Positions 34,965-44,273 are shown, counted from the stretch's first letter. The stretch is DNA of 64,000 nucleotides from VRUE01 sp963720805 (GCA_963720805.1 CAVRGT010000012.1:328603-392602), one strand, 5' to 3'. Notes: generated by a model not told the origin, from the letters alone. A program made the numbers and translations.

Positions 34965-36291
34965 CCTCGGCGTTGTGACGCGGGGTCTCGGTGATCGCGC
35001 GGCGGAAGACGCGTTCGGGCTTGGGGTTGGCGGGGCGGATCTGCCGGCGCTTGACCAGCTCCTTGAGCACGACGGCCATCTCGAACTGGGCGAAGGAGGC
35101 GCCGAGGCAGCGGCGCACGCCGCCGCCGAAGGGGATCCAGGTGTAGGTGCCGGGCGGGCGCTCGAGGAAGCGCTCGGGCAGGAAGCGCTGCGGCTCGGGG
35201 TAGATCTCCGGGTTGCGGTGGACGAGGTAGACGCTGGGGGCGACCGAGATCCCGGCGGGCAGTTGGTAGCCGCCGATCTCAACCGACTCGGTCAGCTTGC
35301 GCAGGACGATCGAGATCACCGGGCGCAGGCGCAGGGTCTCCTGGATCGTCGCGGTCAGGTACTCCTCACGACCCTCGAGCACCTCGGCGCGCAGGCGCTC
35401 GAGCTTGTCCGGGTTGCGGCTGAGCCGCTCGATCGCCCAGGAGAGCGAGGTCGCGGTGGTCTCGTGGCCGGCGACCAGCAGGGTGAGCAGCTCGTCGCGC
35501 ATCTCCTCGTCGCGCATCGGGCTGCCGTCCTCGTGGCGGGCCGCGATCAGCATCGAGAGCACGTCGTCGCGCTGCTCGACGTCGGCGGCGCCGCGGCGCT
35601 CGGCGATCTCGCGGTAGATCAACTCGTCGACACGGTCGACGCGGCGGCGGAACGGTCCGTAGCGGCGCACCCGGCTGGGCCCGAGCAGTAGTAGCGGCAG
35701 CAGGATCCGGGGGTTGGTGGTGAGATCGAGGAACTCGCGCAATGCCGCCCGCAGCTCGCCCATCCGCTCGCCCTCGCGGACGCCGAAGACGGTCTGCAGG
35801 ATGATCTCCAGGGTTATCGCCTGCATCCGCGGCCGCAGTTGGTACGGGGTGCCGGTGGGCCAGGTGGCGATCTCGCGCTCGGCGATCTCGCTCATCGTCT
35901 GCTCGTAGCCCTGCATCCGGGTGCCGTGGAAGGGCGGCAGCAGCAGCTTGCGCTGGCTCATGTGCGGCTTCTCGTCGAGGACGAGGACCGAGCTCTTGCC
36001 GAGGACGGGTTCGAGGATCTGGTTGCCCTCGCCGGCGTGGAAGACCTTGGGATCGCCGGTGAAGACCTGTTTGACCGCGTCCGGGTCGGCGAGCATCACC
36101 CAGGTTCCCTCGTAGGCGATGCGCAGCGCGAACATGTCGCCGTAGCGGTCCTGGCAGGCGTAGAGCAGGCGGCGCGCCTGGCGCGACCAGATCGCGGTCT
36201 GGATCGGCCGCGGCAGCGGCGGGCTGGGCGGCAGGCGTCGCTCGGGCACCCGGCTGGCCGGTCGCGGAGCGCTTGTCGTCGCTGCCTCCAT
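34951..36291 (-). CDS. Cytochrome P450
   Basis: 446 residues from ATG 36291 (other in-frame starts lie upstream). Heme-thiolate monooxygenase: I-helix LLVAGHETTATSLSW, K-helix ETLRLRP (E-x-x-R), and the heme-binding FGGGVRRCLGASFA with its Cys ligand. No membrane anchor, as in class I bacterial P450s. Needs ferredoxin partners; none is adjacent. Converges on the unknown toxin-candidate gene and is divergent from an esterase. Substrate unknown. Confidence 0.94.
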   Translation of the reverse strand: MEAATTSAPRPASRVPERRLPPSPPLPRPIQTAIWSRQARRLLYACQDRYGDMFALRIAYEGTWVMLADPDAVKQVFTGDPKVFHAGEGNQILEPVLGKSSVLVLDEKPHMSQRKLLLPPFHGTRMQGYEQTMSEIAEREIATWPTGTPYQLRPRMQAITLEIILQTVFGVREGERMGELRAALREFLDLTTNPRILLPLLLLGPSRVRRYGPFRRRVDRVDELIYREIAERRGAADVEQRDDVLSMLIAARHEDGSPMRDEEMRDELLTLLVAGHETTATSLSWAIERLSRNPDKLERLRAEVLEGREEYLTATIQETLRLRPVISIVLRKLTESVEIGGYQLPAGISVAPSVYLVHRNPEIYPEPQRFLPERFLERPPGTYTWIPFGGGVRRCLGASFAQFEMAVVLKELVKRRQIRPANPKPERVFRRAITETPRHNAEVILG

Positions 36292-36367
36292 CGTCCCTAT
36301 TGGCGAGGCTAGCGGTCCCAGCATGAATTTCCCGTTAGGTACGTCACGGAGGCGGTAGCCTGCTCGC

Positions 36368-37456
36368 GTGGCCCCGCCGCGCCTCCCTCCCAAGTTCGAG
36401 CACAGGTTCGTCAAGCGGGCGTGCGGTCTTTCGCCCCGGGTCATCCGGCGGCTGATCGGCCCCCCACCCCGGCTCGACGGCCAGGAGCTGGCGCCCGACA
36501 TCCAGATGCTGCTGGCGCTGGCGAAGCTGAACGGCGAGACCTCGCTGGTCGAGGGCCGCACGGTCGAGCGGGCGCGGGCGGAGAACCGCGCCGAGGTGCC
36601 GATCGTCTGCGGGCCGCCGCGACCGATGGCGCGGGTCGACGAGCTGACGATCGAGGGCGCGGGCGCGGCGATACCGGCCCGCCTCTACGTCGCCCTCGGC
36701 GCGCCGCAGCCGCCGCAGCCGCTGCTCGTCTACTACCACGGCGGCGGCTGGGTGATCGGCGACCTCGAGACCCATGACAGCGCCTGTCGCTTCCTCGCCG
36801 AGCACAGTGGCTGCCGGGTGCTCTCGGTCGACTACCGACTGGCCCCGGAGCACCCGTTTCCGATCCCCGTGGAAGACGCGGTCGCCGCCTTTGCCTGGGC
36901 CCACGAGCACGCCGCCGATCTCGGTGCCGACCCCGAGCGGATGGCGGTCGGCGGCGACAGCGCCGGCGGCAACCTCTCGACCGCCCTCTGCATCCAAAAC
37001 CGCGATGCCGGCAAGCCGCAGCCGGCGATGCAGCTGCTGCTCTACCCCGTCACCGACGCGGTCGGCGGCCAGACCTCGCGCGACACCTTCGCCGAAGGCT
37101 TCCTGCTCACCCGCGAGGACATGGAGTGGTTCGAGAACCACTACATCCCCGACGGCATCGACGAAGCCGAGCCGCGCGCCTCGATGATGCGGGCGACCGA
37201 CGTCTCCGGCCTGCCCCCCGCCTATATCGCAACATCCGGCTTCGACCCGCTGCGCGACGAGGGTGAGATCTACGCGGCGCGGATGCGCGAGGCAGGCGTG
37301 CAGGTGGTGGCGCAGCGGCACTCGAGCCAGATCCACGGCTTCGCCAACCTGACCGCGATCTGCCCCAGCGCCCGCACCGCGATGCTCGAGGTGGCGGGAG
37401 CGCTGCGGATGGGCCTCGGCCTGGCCGCGCCGACACCAGCCGCCGTACTTGCTTAA
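36368..37456 (+). CDS. HSL-type alpha/beta hydrolase (esterase)
   Basis: 362 residues from GTG 36368. Hormone-sensitive-lipase family: oxyanion hole YYHGGGWVIGD, catalytic Ser in GGDSAGGNLS, Asp in SGFDPLRDEG and His in SSQIHGFANL. Hydrolyses small acyl esters; the substrate is unknown. No signal peptide. The stop TAA abuts the CsoR box. Confidence 0.92.
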   Translation: MAPPRLPPKFEHRFVKRACGLSPRVIRRLIGPPPRLDGQELAPDIQMLLALAKLNGETSLVEGRTVERARAENRAEVPIVCGPPRPMARVDELTIEGAGAAIPARLYVALGAPQPPQPLLVYYHGGGWVIGDLETHDSACRFLAEHSGCRVLSVDYRLAPEHPFPIPVEDAVAAFAWAHEHAADLGADPERMAVGGDSAGGNLSTALCIQNRDAGKPQPAMQLLLYPVTDAVGGQTSRDTFAEGFLLTREDMEWFENHYIPDGIDEAEPRASMMRATDVSGLPPAYIATSGFDPLRDEGEIYAARMREAGVQVVAQRHSSQIHGFANLTAICPSARTAMLEVAGALRMGLGLAAPTPAAVLA

Positions 37457-37472
37457 TACCCCTAGGGGGTAT
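37456..37472. promoter_or_regulatory. CsoR-type operator
   Basis: ATACCCC-TAG-GGGGTAT, a perfect 7-bp inverted repeat of the classical copper-responsive CsoR box, 62 bases before csoR. It fits autoregulation of the repressor gene. Confidence 0.8.
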
Positions 37473-37482
37473 GCCATACTCA

Positions 37483-37527
37483 GGTGCAACGCGTAACGGC
37501 TCTCCAGGAGCCGGAAAACGTTGCACC
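37483..37527. repeat. Palindrome family C, copy 1 (csoR leader)
   Basis: GGTGCAACG (37483-37491) and CGTTGCACC (37519-37527) pair perfectly. Inside, CGGCTC/GAGCCG is another hairpin. The element lies between the CsoR box and the csoR start; the same arms recur at 58334-58378 between nuoH and nuoI. Confidence 0.85.
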
Positions 37528-37533
37528 GCGACC

Positions 37534-37833
37534 ATGGCGACACGCGACAGCGAGACCACCCACGGCTACAGCGAGAACCGCGAGGCGGTGCTCAAGCGAC
37601 TGCGCCGGATCGAGGGCCAGGTGCGCGGGGTCGAGCGGATGGTCGAGGAGAACCGCTACTGCATCGACGTCGTCACCCAGGTGACCGCGATCCAAGCCGC
37701 GCTCGACAAGGTCGCCCTGGAGCTGCTCTCCGACCACGCCGCCCACTGCGTCGCCGGCGCCGCGGATGGCGACCAGGAGGAGATGACCGACGAGCTGATG
37801 GCCGCGGTCAAACGACTCCTCCGCCGCGGCTAG
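37534..37833 (+). CDS. csoR: CsoR/FrmR-family metal-sensing repressor
   Basis: 99 residues from ATG 37534. DUF156 fold: VLKRLRRIEGQVRGVERMVEE, then the Cu(I) ligand set Cys in NRYCIDVVTQ and His/Cys in LLSDHAAHCV (H-x-x-x-C), matching CsoR rather than formaldehyde-sensing FrmR. With Cu(I) bound it should release the operator at 37456-37472. No copper exporter is adjacent in this window. There is no clear Shine-Dalgarno; the palindromic leader may matter. Confidence 0.88.
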   Translation: MATRDSETTHGYSENREAVLKRLRRIEGQVRGVERMVEENRYCIDVVTQVTAIQAALDKVALELLSDHAAHCVAGAADGDQEEMTDELMAAVKRLLRRG

Positions 37834-37835
37834 CC

Positions 37836-37886
37836 CGAACTGCATCAACTTATCCCTCTGCCAGGTGGATAAGTTGATGCAGTTCG
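37836..37886. repeat. Perfect 20-bp palindrome between csoR and the ABC permease
   Basis: CGAACTGCATCAACTTATCC (37836-37855) is perfectly complementary to 37867-37886, with an 11-base loop. It ends directly at the permease stop codon; convergent genes. Strong enough to end or protect both transcripts, but without a T-tract. Confidence 0.9.
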
Positions 37887-40436
37887 TTACTCGTACTGGA
37901 GCGACTCGAGGACGTCCAAGCGCGAGGCGCGGCGGGCGGGCGGGATCGCCGCGATGACGCCAAGCAGGGCGGCGAAGAAGAGCAAAGCGACCAGCGAAGC
38001 GATCGGATAGGACAGCGTGAAGCCTTCGTCCTTCAGTGGTTGAGAGATCAGAGCGGCGAAGATCACGCCGAGCACCAGGCCGAGGATCGCTCCGATCAGC
38101 GCCGTGATCACGGCCTCGTAGCGGATCATCGTTCGCACCTGCCGCCGCGACATGCCGATCGCCCGCAGCATCCCCAGCTCGCGGGTTCGCTCATGGATCG
38201 AGAGGGCAAGCGTGTTAGCGATGCCAAAGAGGGAGACGATGATCGCGAGCGCGAGCAATACGTAGAAGAAGCGGACGAGTTCGTCGATCTGCCCTTCACG
38301 CGTCTCCTTCAGTTCCTGCTGGTTGAGCACTTCCGCGGTTGGAAACGCGACTTCAGTGGCCTTGCTCAGCAGCGCCTGAACCCGCGCCGAAGCCACGCCG
38401 GGCTCGGCAAGGACGAAGTCAATGCGGTCCTGCGTCTGACCGAAGTCCCGGGCGAGGATCGCCTGGGTGACGAGGACGCTGCCGAAGATCCCGAGCTTTG
38501 AGGCGAAGGTCCCGGCAACCTCGAACGCGGGTCGCCTCCCGGTCTGGCTCAGGAGGGCGAAGCGATCGCCCACTTCCAGATCGTGCGAGGCGGCGAAGGA
38601 GTCCGAGACCACCGCCTGCCCGTTGCGCAGGCCGCGCAGAACCGCCGGCCCGCCCCGCTTCCAATCGACCTCAACGGCGTCCTCGATGTTGTTCGTGGCA
38701 GCGGTTATGCGACTGGTCGTGCCGCTGCCGATGAGCTTGGCATCGGCAGAGCGCACGGTGGCCACCGACTTGACGCCCGGCACCCTGCTTGCCGCGGCGG
38801 CGGCACCCGCGGGGATCGGCGAGAAGCCGTCGCTGTTCTGGATCACCAGGCCGCCGGCGAAGTTTTCGTCGATCACCTGTGAGACCGAGCCCTTCAGCCC
38901 GGCGGCGAAGACCGTGACGAAGGTGACCAGAGCCAACCCGATCATCAATGCGGCGGCGGTAACCGCGGTGCGGCTCGGGTTGCGCTGCGAGTTCTCGCGC
39001 GCGAGACGGCCAAGCAGGCGGCGCACCCTCTCCAGGGGCCAACCGGCAAGGGTCGCGAGCGGCGGCACAAGCCGCGGACTGAAGAAGGAAACGCCTAGGA
39101 AGACCGCCACGGCGCCGGCACCCATCAGCCCGGCCGCCGTGCCGGCACCAGCGCCGCCGAAGAGGCCAATGAGGAGCATCACCAAGCCAGCCAGTCCAAG
39201 CAGGATCGAGAGCGCACCGAAGACCAGCCGACGGCGCCGGCTCGGCGCGGCGCCGGAGGCGTGGAGCGCGGCGATCGGGGGGACGCGAGTTGAGCGCAGC
39301 GCCGGCACGATCGAGGAGACGAGGGTCACCACCACGCCGATCAGCAGCGAGACGATGATCGTGCGGCCCTCCATCACCAGGCTGGTGGTGGGCAGGTCCA
39401 AGCCGATCGCCTTGAAGAGAGCGTTGAGAAGTGCAGCCATCACGTAGCCGCCGCCGATGCCGATCACGGCGCCGAGCAGGCCGACCGCGACCGCCTCGGT
39501 GACTACCGTGGCGAGGATCTGGCGGCGCGAGGCCCCCAGAGTGCGCAGAAGGCCAAACTCGGCCACCCGCTGAGCGACCGTGATCGAGAAGGTATTGAAG
39601 ATCAGGAAGGCGCCGACGAAGAGGGCGACGAACCCGAAGACCAGCAACACCGTCTGCAGAAAACCGAGGCTGTCGCGGATTTCTTCGGAACCACGATCGG
39701 CGTTTTCCTTCCCGGTCTCCACCCGAATGCCGGTTGGCACCTTCAGGGCAATCCGGCGCTTCAGAGCCTCGGCTGAAACTCCATCCATTGCCGCGACTGA
39801 GATCTGATCGAAGCTCCCGGTCTTGTGCGTGAGGCGCTGCGCCACCGGCAGCGTCACCTGGGCGATGCTGGCGCCGCCAAAGGAAGCGTTGCCGAGCCGG
39901 GTGAGCCCGACCAAACGGAAGGAATGGACGCGACCCTGGCCGACGATTTTGATCGTTTCCCCGATCGAGATCCCGGCGCCGCCGGCAGCCGCTTCGTCGA
40001 TTGAAGCTTCGGTTGGGCCTCGGGGGCGGTGCCCATCGACGTAGGTGAGCGACTCGAGCCGGCCCGGCAGGGTCGAGGAGATGAACTTTGGCGAGAGGGT
40101 GTTGCCGATCTTCTTGCCCTTGGCATCGAAGAAGCCGCCGGGGGTGAAGATCGCCCCCGCGGCCAGCTTGACCCCCGGCGTCTTCTGCACGCGAGGCAGC
40201 AGCGAGGCGCTAACCGTCGGCACTTCTCCGTTTTCCTGTTTGACCGGGTTCTCAGCGCTGATCACAACACTGGTCCCCTTCAGCGACTCGCTGAAGATTT
40301 CGTCGAAGGCGGCGAAGATCGTGTCTGTGAGAACGTAGGAACCGGCGACGAAAGAGACGCCGATGACGACAGCAAAGGTGGTTGCCAGGGCGCGGAACTT
40401 GCGCCCCCAGAGACTCTTTAGGGCGAGGCTGGTCAA
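37887..40436 (-). CDS. FtsX/MacB-like ABC transporter permease
   Basis: 849 residues. The start is TTG 40436, following a GAGCAGG. It has the duplicated FtsX layout: one TM helix near residue 17, a large extracellular part, three TM helices (about 260-400, LFVGAFLIFNTFSITVAQR), then the second half with TM near 500 and the last three TM helices (VRFFYVLLALAIIVSLFGIANTLALSIHERTRELGMLRAIGMSRRQ split over 720-770). Probably moves lipids, lipoproteins or peptides out of the membrane. Starts 5 nt after the ATPase gene stop. 849 residues is typical for the two-FtsX form. Confidence 0.92.
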   Translation of the reverse strand: MTSLALKSLWGRKFRALATTFAVVIGVSFVAGSYVLTDTIFAAFDEIFSESLKGTSVVISAENPVKQENGEVPTVSASLLPRVQKTPGVKLAAGAIFTPGGFFDAKGKKIGNTLSPKFISSTLPGRLESLTYVDGHRPRGPTEASIDEAAAGGAGISIGETIKIVGQGRVHSFRLVGLTRLGNASFGGASIAQVTLPVAQRLTHKTGSFDQISVAAMDGVSAEALKRRIALKVPTGIRVETGKENADRGSEEIRDSLGFLQTVLLVFGFVALFVGAFLIFNTFSITVAQRVAEFGLLRTLGASRRQILATVVTEAVAVGLLGAVIGIGGGYVMAALLNALFKAIGLDLPTTSLVMEGRTIIVSLLIGVVVTLVSSIVPALRSTRVPPIAALHASGAAPSRRRRLVFGALSILLGLAGLVMLLIGLFGGAGAGTAAGLMGAGAVAVFLGVSFFSPRLVPPLATLAGWPLERVRRLLGRLARENSQRNPSRTAVTAAALMIGLALVTFVTVFAAGLKGSVSQVIDENFAGGLVIQNSDGFSPIPAGAAAAASRVPGVKSVATVRSADAKLIGSGTTSRITAATNNIEDAVEVDWKRGGPAVLRGLRNGQAVVSDSFAASHDLEVGDRFALLSQTGRRPAFEVAGTFASKLGIFGSVLVTQAILARDFGQTQDRIDFVLAEPGVASARVQALLSKATEVAFPTAEVLNQQELKETREGQIDELVRFFYVLLALAIIVSLFGIANTLALSIHERTRELGMLRAIGMSRRQVRTMIRYEAVITALIGAILGLVLGVIFAALISQPLKDEGFTLSYPIASLVALLFFAALLGVIAAIPPARRASRLDVLESLQYE

Positions 40437-40441
40437 CCTGC

Positions 40442-41173
40442 TCAGTCGATCTGCTTCATCAGCTCGATCACGTCGTCAGAGGAGCCGGGGGCGCCGTCGT
40501 GGACGATCCTGCCGTCGCGGAGGGTGATCAGGCGGTCGGCGTGGGCTGCGGCGGCCGGGTCGTGGGTGACCATGATCACCGTCTGGGCGAACTCGTCGAC
40601 CGCCTGGCGCAACAGCTGAAGCACGTCCTCGCTCGCCTTCGAGTCGAGGTTGCCGGTCGGCTCATCGGCGAAGACGACGGCCGGTTTGGAGACCAGGGCG
40701 CGGGCCACCGCGACCCGCTGCTGCTGGCCGCCGGAGAGCTCCGCGGGGCGGTGGGTGCGGCGGTCCCCGAGGCCGACCGTGTCGATCAGCCGGTCGACCC
40801 AGGCGGCGTCGGGCTTGCGGCCGGCGATCGAGAGCGGCAGGACCAGGTTCTCCTCGGCGGTGAGGACCGGCAGCAGGTTGAAGAACTGGAAGACGAAGCC
40901 GAGCTTCTCGCGGCGCAGCTTGGTCAGCTCGCCGTCGCCGAGGCCGGTGATCTCCTGTCCGTCGAGCGTGACGGTGCCCGCGGTCGGCATATCGAGGCCG
41001 GCGAGGATGTGCATCAGGGTCGACTTGCCGGACCCCGACGGACCCATGATCGCGGTGAAGCGCCCACGCTCGAAGCCGGTGCTGACCTCAACCAGCGCGT
41101 CGACCGCCGCGTCTCCCTCGCCGTAGCGGCGGGACACGCCAGTGGCTTCGACGACCTGACCGTTGGCGCTCAT
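40442..41173 (-). CDS. ABC transporter ATP-binding protein (MacB/LolD type)
   Basis: 243 residues from ATG 41173. Walker A GPSGSGKST, Q-loop FQFFNLLP, signature LSGGQQQRVAVARALV, Walker B AVVFADEPTGNLDSK and H-switch MVTHDP. The sequence GNLDSK is characteristic of LolD/MacB-type ATPases, which power FtsX-like permeases; here the permease is the next gene. Divergent from the HAD phosphatase gene. Confidence 0.95.
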   Translation of the reverse strand: MSANGQVVEATGVSRRYGEGDAAVDALVEVSTGFERGRFTAIMGPSGSGKSTLMHILAGLDMPTAGTVTLDGQEITGLGDGELTKLRREKLGFVFQFFNLLPVLTAEENLVLPLSIAGRKPDAAWVDRLIDTVGLGDRRTHRPAELSGGQQQRVAVARALVSKPAVVFADEPTGNLDSKASEDVLQLLRQAVDEFAQTVIMVTHDPAAAAHADRLITLRDGRIVHDGAPGSSDDVIELMKQID

Positions 41174-41237
41174 CGACCGCACCGTATCGATCCCAATACC
41201 CAATCTTCTTCAACGGGCGACAGATAGCCTGCGACGG

Positions 41238-42023
41238 GTGGTGGCAGCGGACGAATTCGACGGCTTTCTGATCGACCTCGATGGGGTCGTCTGGGAAGGG
41301 CGTGAGCTGGTGTCGGGGTCGGTGGAGGCGCTGCGGACACTGATTGGGGGCGGCAAGGAGGTTGTCTTCGTCACCAACAACTCGGTGAAGCAACCGGCGG
41401 CCTACGCGGCGCGGTTGCGCGAGAGCGGCGTTGAGGTTGGCGATGACCGAGTCGTGACCGCGGGTGCGTCTACCGCGCGGTTGGCGGCGGAGCACGTTGG
41501 AACCGGCGGGACTGCCTTCGTGATCGGGGCGCCCGGCTTCAAGCAGACGATCGCCGCCACCGGACTCACCCTGCTCGAGGGAGAGGCGGCACGAAGCGCC
41601 GACGCGGTGATCGTCTCCGGCCATCGCGAGTTCGACTACGCCGAGCTGCTCACGGCGACCTTCGCGCTGCGGGCCGGTGCGTCGCTCTTCGCGACCAGCC
41701 GCGATCCCACCCTGCCGATGCCGGGGGGCGCCTGGCCGGGAACCGGCGCGACCCTGGCCGCGGTCGAGACCGCGTCGGGGAAGACGGCCGAGATCGGCGG
41801 CAAGCCGGAGCGCCACCTCTTCGACCAAGCCCGGGCGCTGATCGGGGGCGCCGAGCGAGTGGCGATGGTCGGCGATCGGATCGCCTCCGACATCGAGGGC
41901 GGCCGGCGGGCCGGTCTGGCGACGATCCTCCTGCTCAGCGGCGCCACATCGCGGGAGGACGCGGAGGCGGCCGACCCGCCCCCCGACCTGATCCTCGACG
42001 ACCTCGCCGCGCTGCTGGGCTGA
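41238..42023 (+). CDS. HAD-IIA family phosphatase (NagD-like)
   Basis: 261 residues from GTG 41238, chosen because upstream codons overlap the divergent ABC gene. HAD motifs: FLIDLDGVVWEG (nucleophile Asp), FVTNNS (motif II), KPERHLFDQA (Lys) and MVGDRIASDIEGGRRAG (motif IV). The C2 cap of the IIA type indicates a phosphatase for small sugar or nucleotide phosphates. The MFS gene starts 8 nt after it, so the two are likely co-transcribed. Confidence 0.9.
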   Translation: MVAADEFDGFLIDLDGVVWEGRELVSGSVEALRTLIGGGKEVVFVTNNSVKQPAAYAARLRESGVEVGDDRVVTAGASTARLAAEHVGTGGTAFVIGAPGFKQTIAATGLTLLEGEAARSADAVIVSGHREFDYAELLTATFALRAGASLFATSRDPTLPMPGGAWPGTGATLAAVETASGKTAEIGGKPERHLFDQARALIGGAERVAMVGDRIASDIEGGRRAGLATILLLSGATSREDAEAADPPPDLILDDLAALLG

Positions 42024-42030
42024 GCACGCC

Positions 42031-43212
42031 ATGAGCGAGGAGCCCGTGGTGTCGATTCAGCGGCCCGGCGTCGCCTTTGCCGGCGTCTTCGCCGTGACCT
42101 TCTTCTGCCTGCTCGCAGTCGGCGCCGTCTTGCCGGTCCTGCCGCGCTACGTGCACGACTCGCTCGGCGCCGGCGATCTCGCCGTCGGCATCGTGGTCGG
42201 CTCCTACGCGATCACGGGCCTGCTGCTGCGCCCCTTCGCCGGGCGCTTCGCCGACCACCGGGGCCGCAAGCCGACAGTGCTGGTCGGCTCGGTGCTGGTC
42301 GCCGCGGCGGGCTTCCTCTACCTGCTGCCGCTCGGCGTCGCCGGGCTGATCGGAGCCCGCCTCGTGCTCGGCGCCGGCGAGGGCGCGGTCTTCACCGCGG
42401 GCTCGGCCTGGATCGTCGACCTGGCGCCGATCGAGCGGCGCGGCCGGGTGATCGGCCTCTACGGCCTCGCCGTCTGGTCGGGACTGAGCATCGGGCCGCT
42501 GATCGGTGAGCTGACGCAGCACGCCCTCGGCTACTCGGCGGTCTGGCTTTTGGCCGGGGCGCTGCCGCTGGTTGGGGCGGCAATCGCCACCCGCGTGCCC
42601 GACCCCTTCGAGCCATCTCCACTGCTCGAGCAGGAGCACCATCCGCTGATCGCCAAGGAGGCAGTGCGCCCCGGGGCGGCGCTGGCGCTCGGCTCGATCG
42701 GCTATGGCACGATCGCGGCCTTCGTCGTCCTCCTGCTCGAAGCGCGCGGAGTTGGCCACGGCGCAACCGTGTTCGGCGCCTTCGCGACGATGGTCGTGCT
42801 GACCCGCCTCGTCGGCGGCGACCTGCCGGACCGCATCGGCCCGGTCCGGGTCGCGATCGCCGCGGCCTGCGTCGAGGCATTGGGGCTCGCCGCGATCGCC
42901 GTCGCCCACAGCCTGCCGGTGGCGCTCGCGGGAGCCCTGGCGATGGGCGCCGCCTTCTCCCTGCTCTACCCCTCGCTCTCGCTGATCGTCGTCAGCGAGG
43001 TCTCCGACCGACGCCGCGGTGCCGCCCTGGGCACCTTCACCGCCTTCTTCGACGCCGGCGTCGGCATCGGCGCCCCGCTGGCGGGCGCGGCGGCTGCACT
43101 GACCAGCTACGAGGGCGCCTTCTTCCTCTCCGCCGCGATCGCGCTCGCCTCAGCCGCCACGATCGCCCTGGCCGTAGCCCCCGCCGCCCGAGCCGCCCTC
43201 GCCGCCCGTTAG
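42031..43212 (+). CDS. MFS transporter
   Basis: 393 residues, 12 predicted transmembrane helices. Signature GRFADHRGRKPTVLVG after TM2 and the pattern ERRGRVIGLYGLAV in the TM4-5 loop; a second copy of the loop motif, SDRRRGAALGTF, lies near residue 330. Typical of drug or small-molecule exporters. No binding protein or regulator nearby. Ends 11 bases before palindrome family A copy 2. Confidence 0.9.
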   Translation: MSEEPVVSIQRPGVAFAGVFAVTFFCLLAVGAVLPVLPRYVHDSLGAGDLAVGIVVGSYAITGLLLRPFAGRFADHRGRKPTVLVGSVLVAAAGFLYLLPLGVAGLIGARLVLGAGEGAVFTAGSAWIVDLAPIERRGRVIGLYGLAVWSGLSIGPLIGELTQHALGYSAVWLLAGALPLVGAAIATRVPDPFEPSPLLEQEHHPLIAKEAVRPGAALALGSIGYGTIAAFVVLLLEARGVGHGATVFGAFATMVVLTRLVGGDLPDRIGPVRVAIAAACVEALGLAAIAVAHSLPVALAGALAMGAAFSLLYPSLSLIVVSEVSDRRRGAALGTFTAFFDAGVGIGAPLAGAAAALTSYEGAFFLSAAIALASAATIALAVAPAARAALAAR

Positions 43213-43223
43213 CGCTCCGGCTG

Positions 43224-43270
43224 TTCCGGTGCGCTTTATGTGGTCTATAGCCGCATAAAGCGCACCGGAA
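43224..43270. repeat. Palindrome family A, copy 2
   Basis: TTCCGGTGCGCTTTATGTGG (43224-43243) pairs with 43251-43270 at 19 of 20 positions, with a 7-base loop. Lies between the convergent MFS and thioesterase genes. Same arms as 19230-19278 and 54640-54688. Confidence 0.9.
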
Positions 43271-43290
43271 GAGCTTGCGCTGGGGTGGAC

Positions 43291-44079
43291 CTATCGTTGC
43301 TCGATCAGCAGCGACTGGGCGGCGCGGCCGATGCGGCCGCGCTGATCGGAGAGGACCGACTCGGCGGTGCCGATGCCGCTTGGCTGGGGACGGGTGACGG
43401 CGTCGACGCAGACCCACTCGCCCGCGGGCATGCGCTCGAAGTGGACGGTGAGGTCGACGTTGATGAAGACGTAGGAGTGGTAATCGAGCACGGCGCTGAT
43501 CCCGTTGCCGACATCGGCGGCGATCAGCGCCCGCTGCAGCGCCGTCGGCTCCTCGCCGGCGACCAGCGGCCGGCGCATCCGCAGCCAGAAGGTCGCCGGC
43601 CCGGTCTCCAGAAAGGCCCCGGCGACGGCCTTCAGCTCCATCCCGGTGTGGTAGCCGGCGTCCTGCCCGGTGGGAAAGAACTCCGGCACCCAGCCTTCCT
43701 CGGGCCCCGGCGGCGCCGGCGCATCGTCCACCGCCCCCTCCGGCAGCTCCAACTCCGTCCTCCGCAGCTGCCAAGCCGTGGCCCGCATCAACTCCCCCGC
43801 CTCACCCGACAGCGAAGCCTCAACCATCCGCACCTTCCGCCCTGGCCGCAACACCCGCGTCTCGACCGTCACAGGCCCTATGGGCACCGGCCGCAGGATC
43901 TCGAACACGATCCGCCCCACCTGAAAGCTCTCAGAGCCCTCGATCGCCTCGATCTCCCGCCCCAGCAACGCCGACGGCGGCCCAGCGTGCTGGGCACCTG
44001 GATCCCAAGGACCTCTGGTGAGCTCCGTGGCGACGTACTGGCCCTCCCCGCCATCTCGCTCATAGAACGCGTCAGCCAT
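43291..44079 (-). CDS. Acyl-CoA thioesterase family protein (double hotdog, TesB-like)
   Basis: 262 residues. The tandem hotdog layout is visible: YVATELTRGPWDPGAQHAGPPSALLGREIE (N-terminal half, His-Ala-Gly-Pro substrate loop), IVFEILRPVPIGPVTVETRVLRPGRKVRMVEASL, then a second half with DVGNGISAVLDYHSYVFINVDLTVHFER. Hydrolyses acyl-CoA thioesters; chain length unknown. Cytoplasmic. It reads towards the MFS gene and is divergent from msrB, with a large palindrome in between. Confidence 0.82.
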   Translation of the reverse strand: MADAFYERDGGEGQYVATELTRGPWDPGAQHAGPPSALLGREIEAIEGSESFQVGRIVFEILRPVPIGPVTVETRVLRPGRKVRMVEASLSGEAGELMRATAWQLRRTELELPEGAVDDAPAPPGPEEGWVPEFFPTGQDAGYHTGMELKAVAGAFLETGPATFWLRMRRPLVAGEEPTALQRALIAADVGNGISAVLDYHSYVFINVDLTVHFERMPAGEWVCVDAVTRPQPSGIGTAESVLSDQRGRIGRAAQSLLIEQR

Positions 44080-44098
44080 CCGGCGTCGATCCTATGCA

Positions 44099-44227
44099 GA
44101 GGTGACGGGCACCGCCTCGACACTCCCTTCCCCAGCACCGCAGGGTGATTCTCAGCCGCGAAGCGGCTCTCAATTAATCCCGCCTGCGGCGGGATTTGGG
44201 GAGTGACGAGGTGGTGCCCGTCACCTC
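44099..44227. repeat. Cloverleaf-like palindrome in the thioesterase-msrB promoter region
   Basis: Outer arms 44099-44128 (begins GAGGTGACGGGCACC) and 44198-44227 (ends GGTGCCCGTCACCTC) pair at 27 of 30 positions. Inside are two perfect hairpins, AGCCGC-GAA-GCGGCT (44154-44168) and AATCCCGCC-TGC-GGCGGGATT (44176-44196), and a weak CACC/GGGTG one. It fills most of the 194-bp gap between divergent genes. Confidence 0.85.
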
Positions 44228-44273
44228 CGTGTAAGAACCGAGGCGTAATCTCGACGTAGACGAAAGGAGCCAG

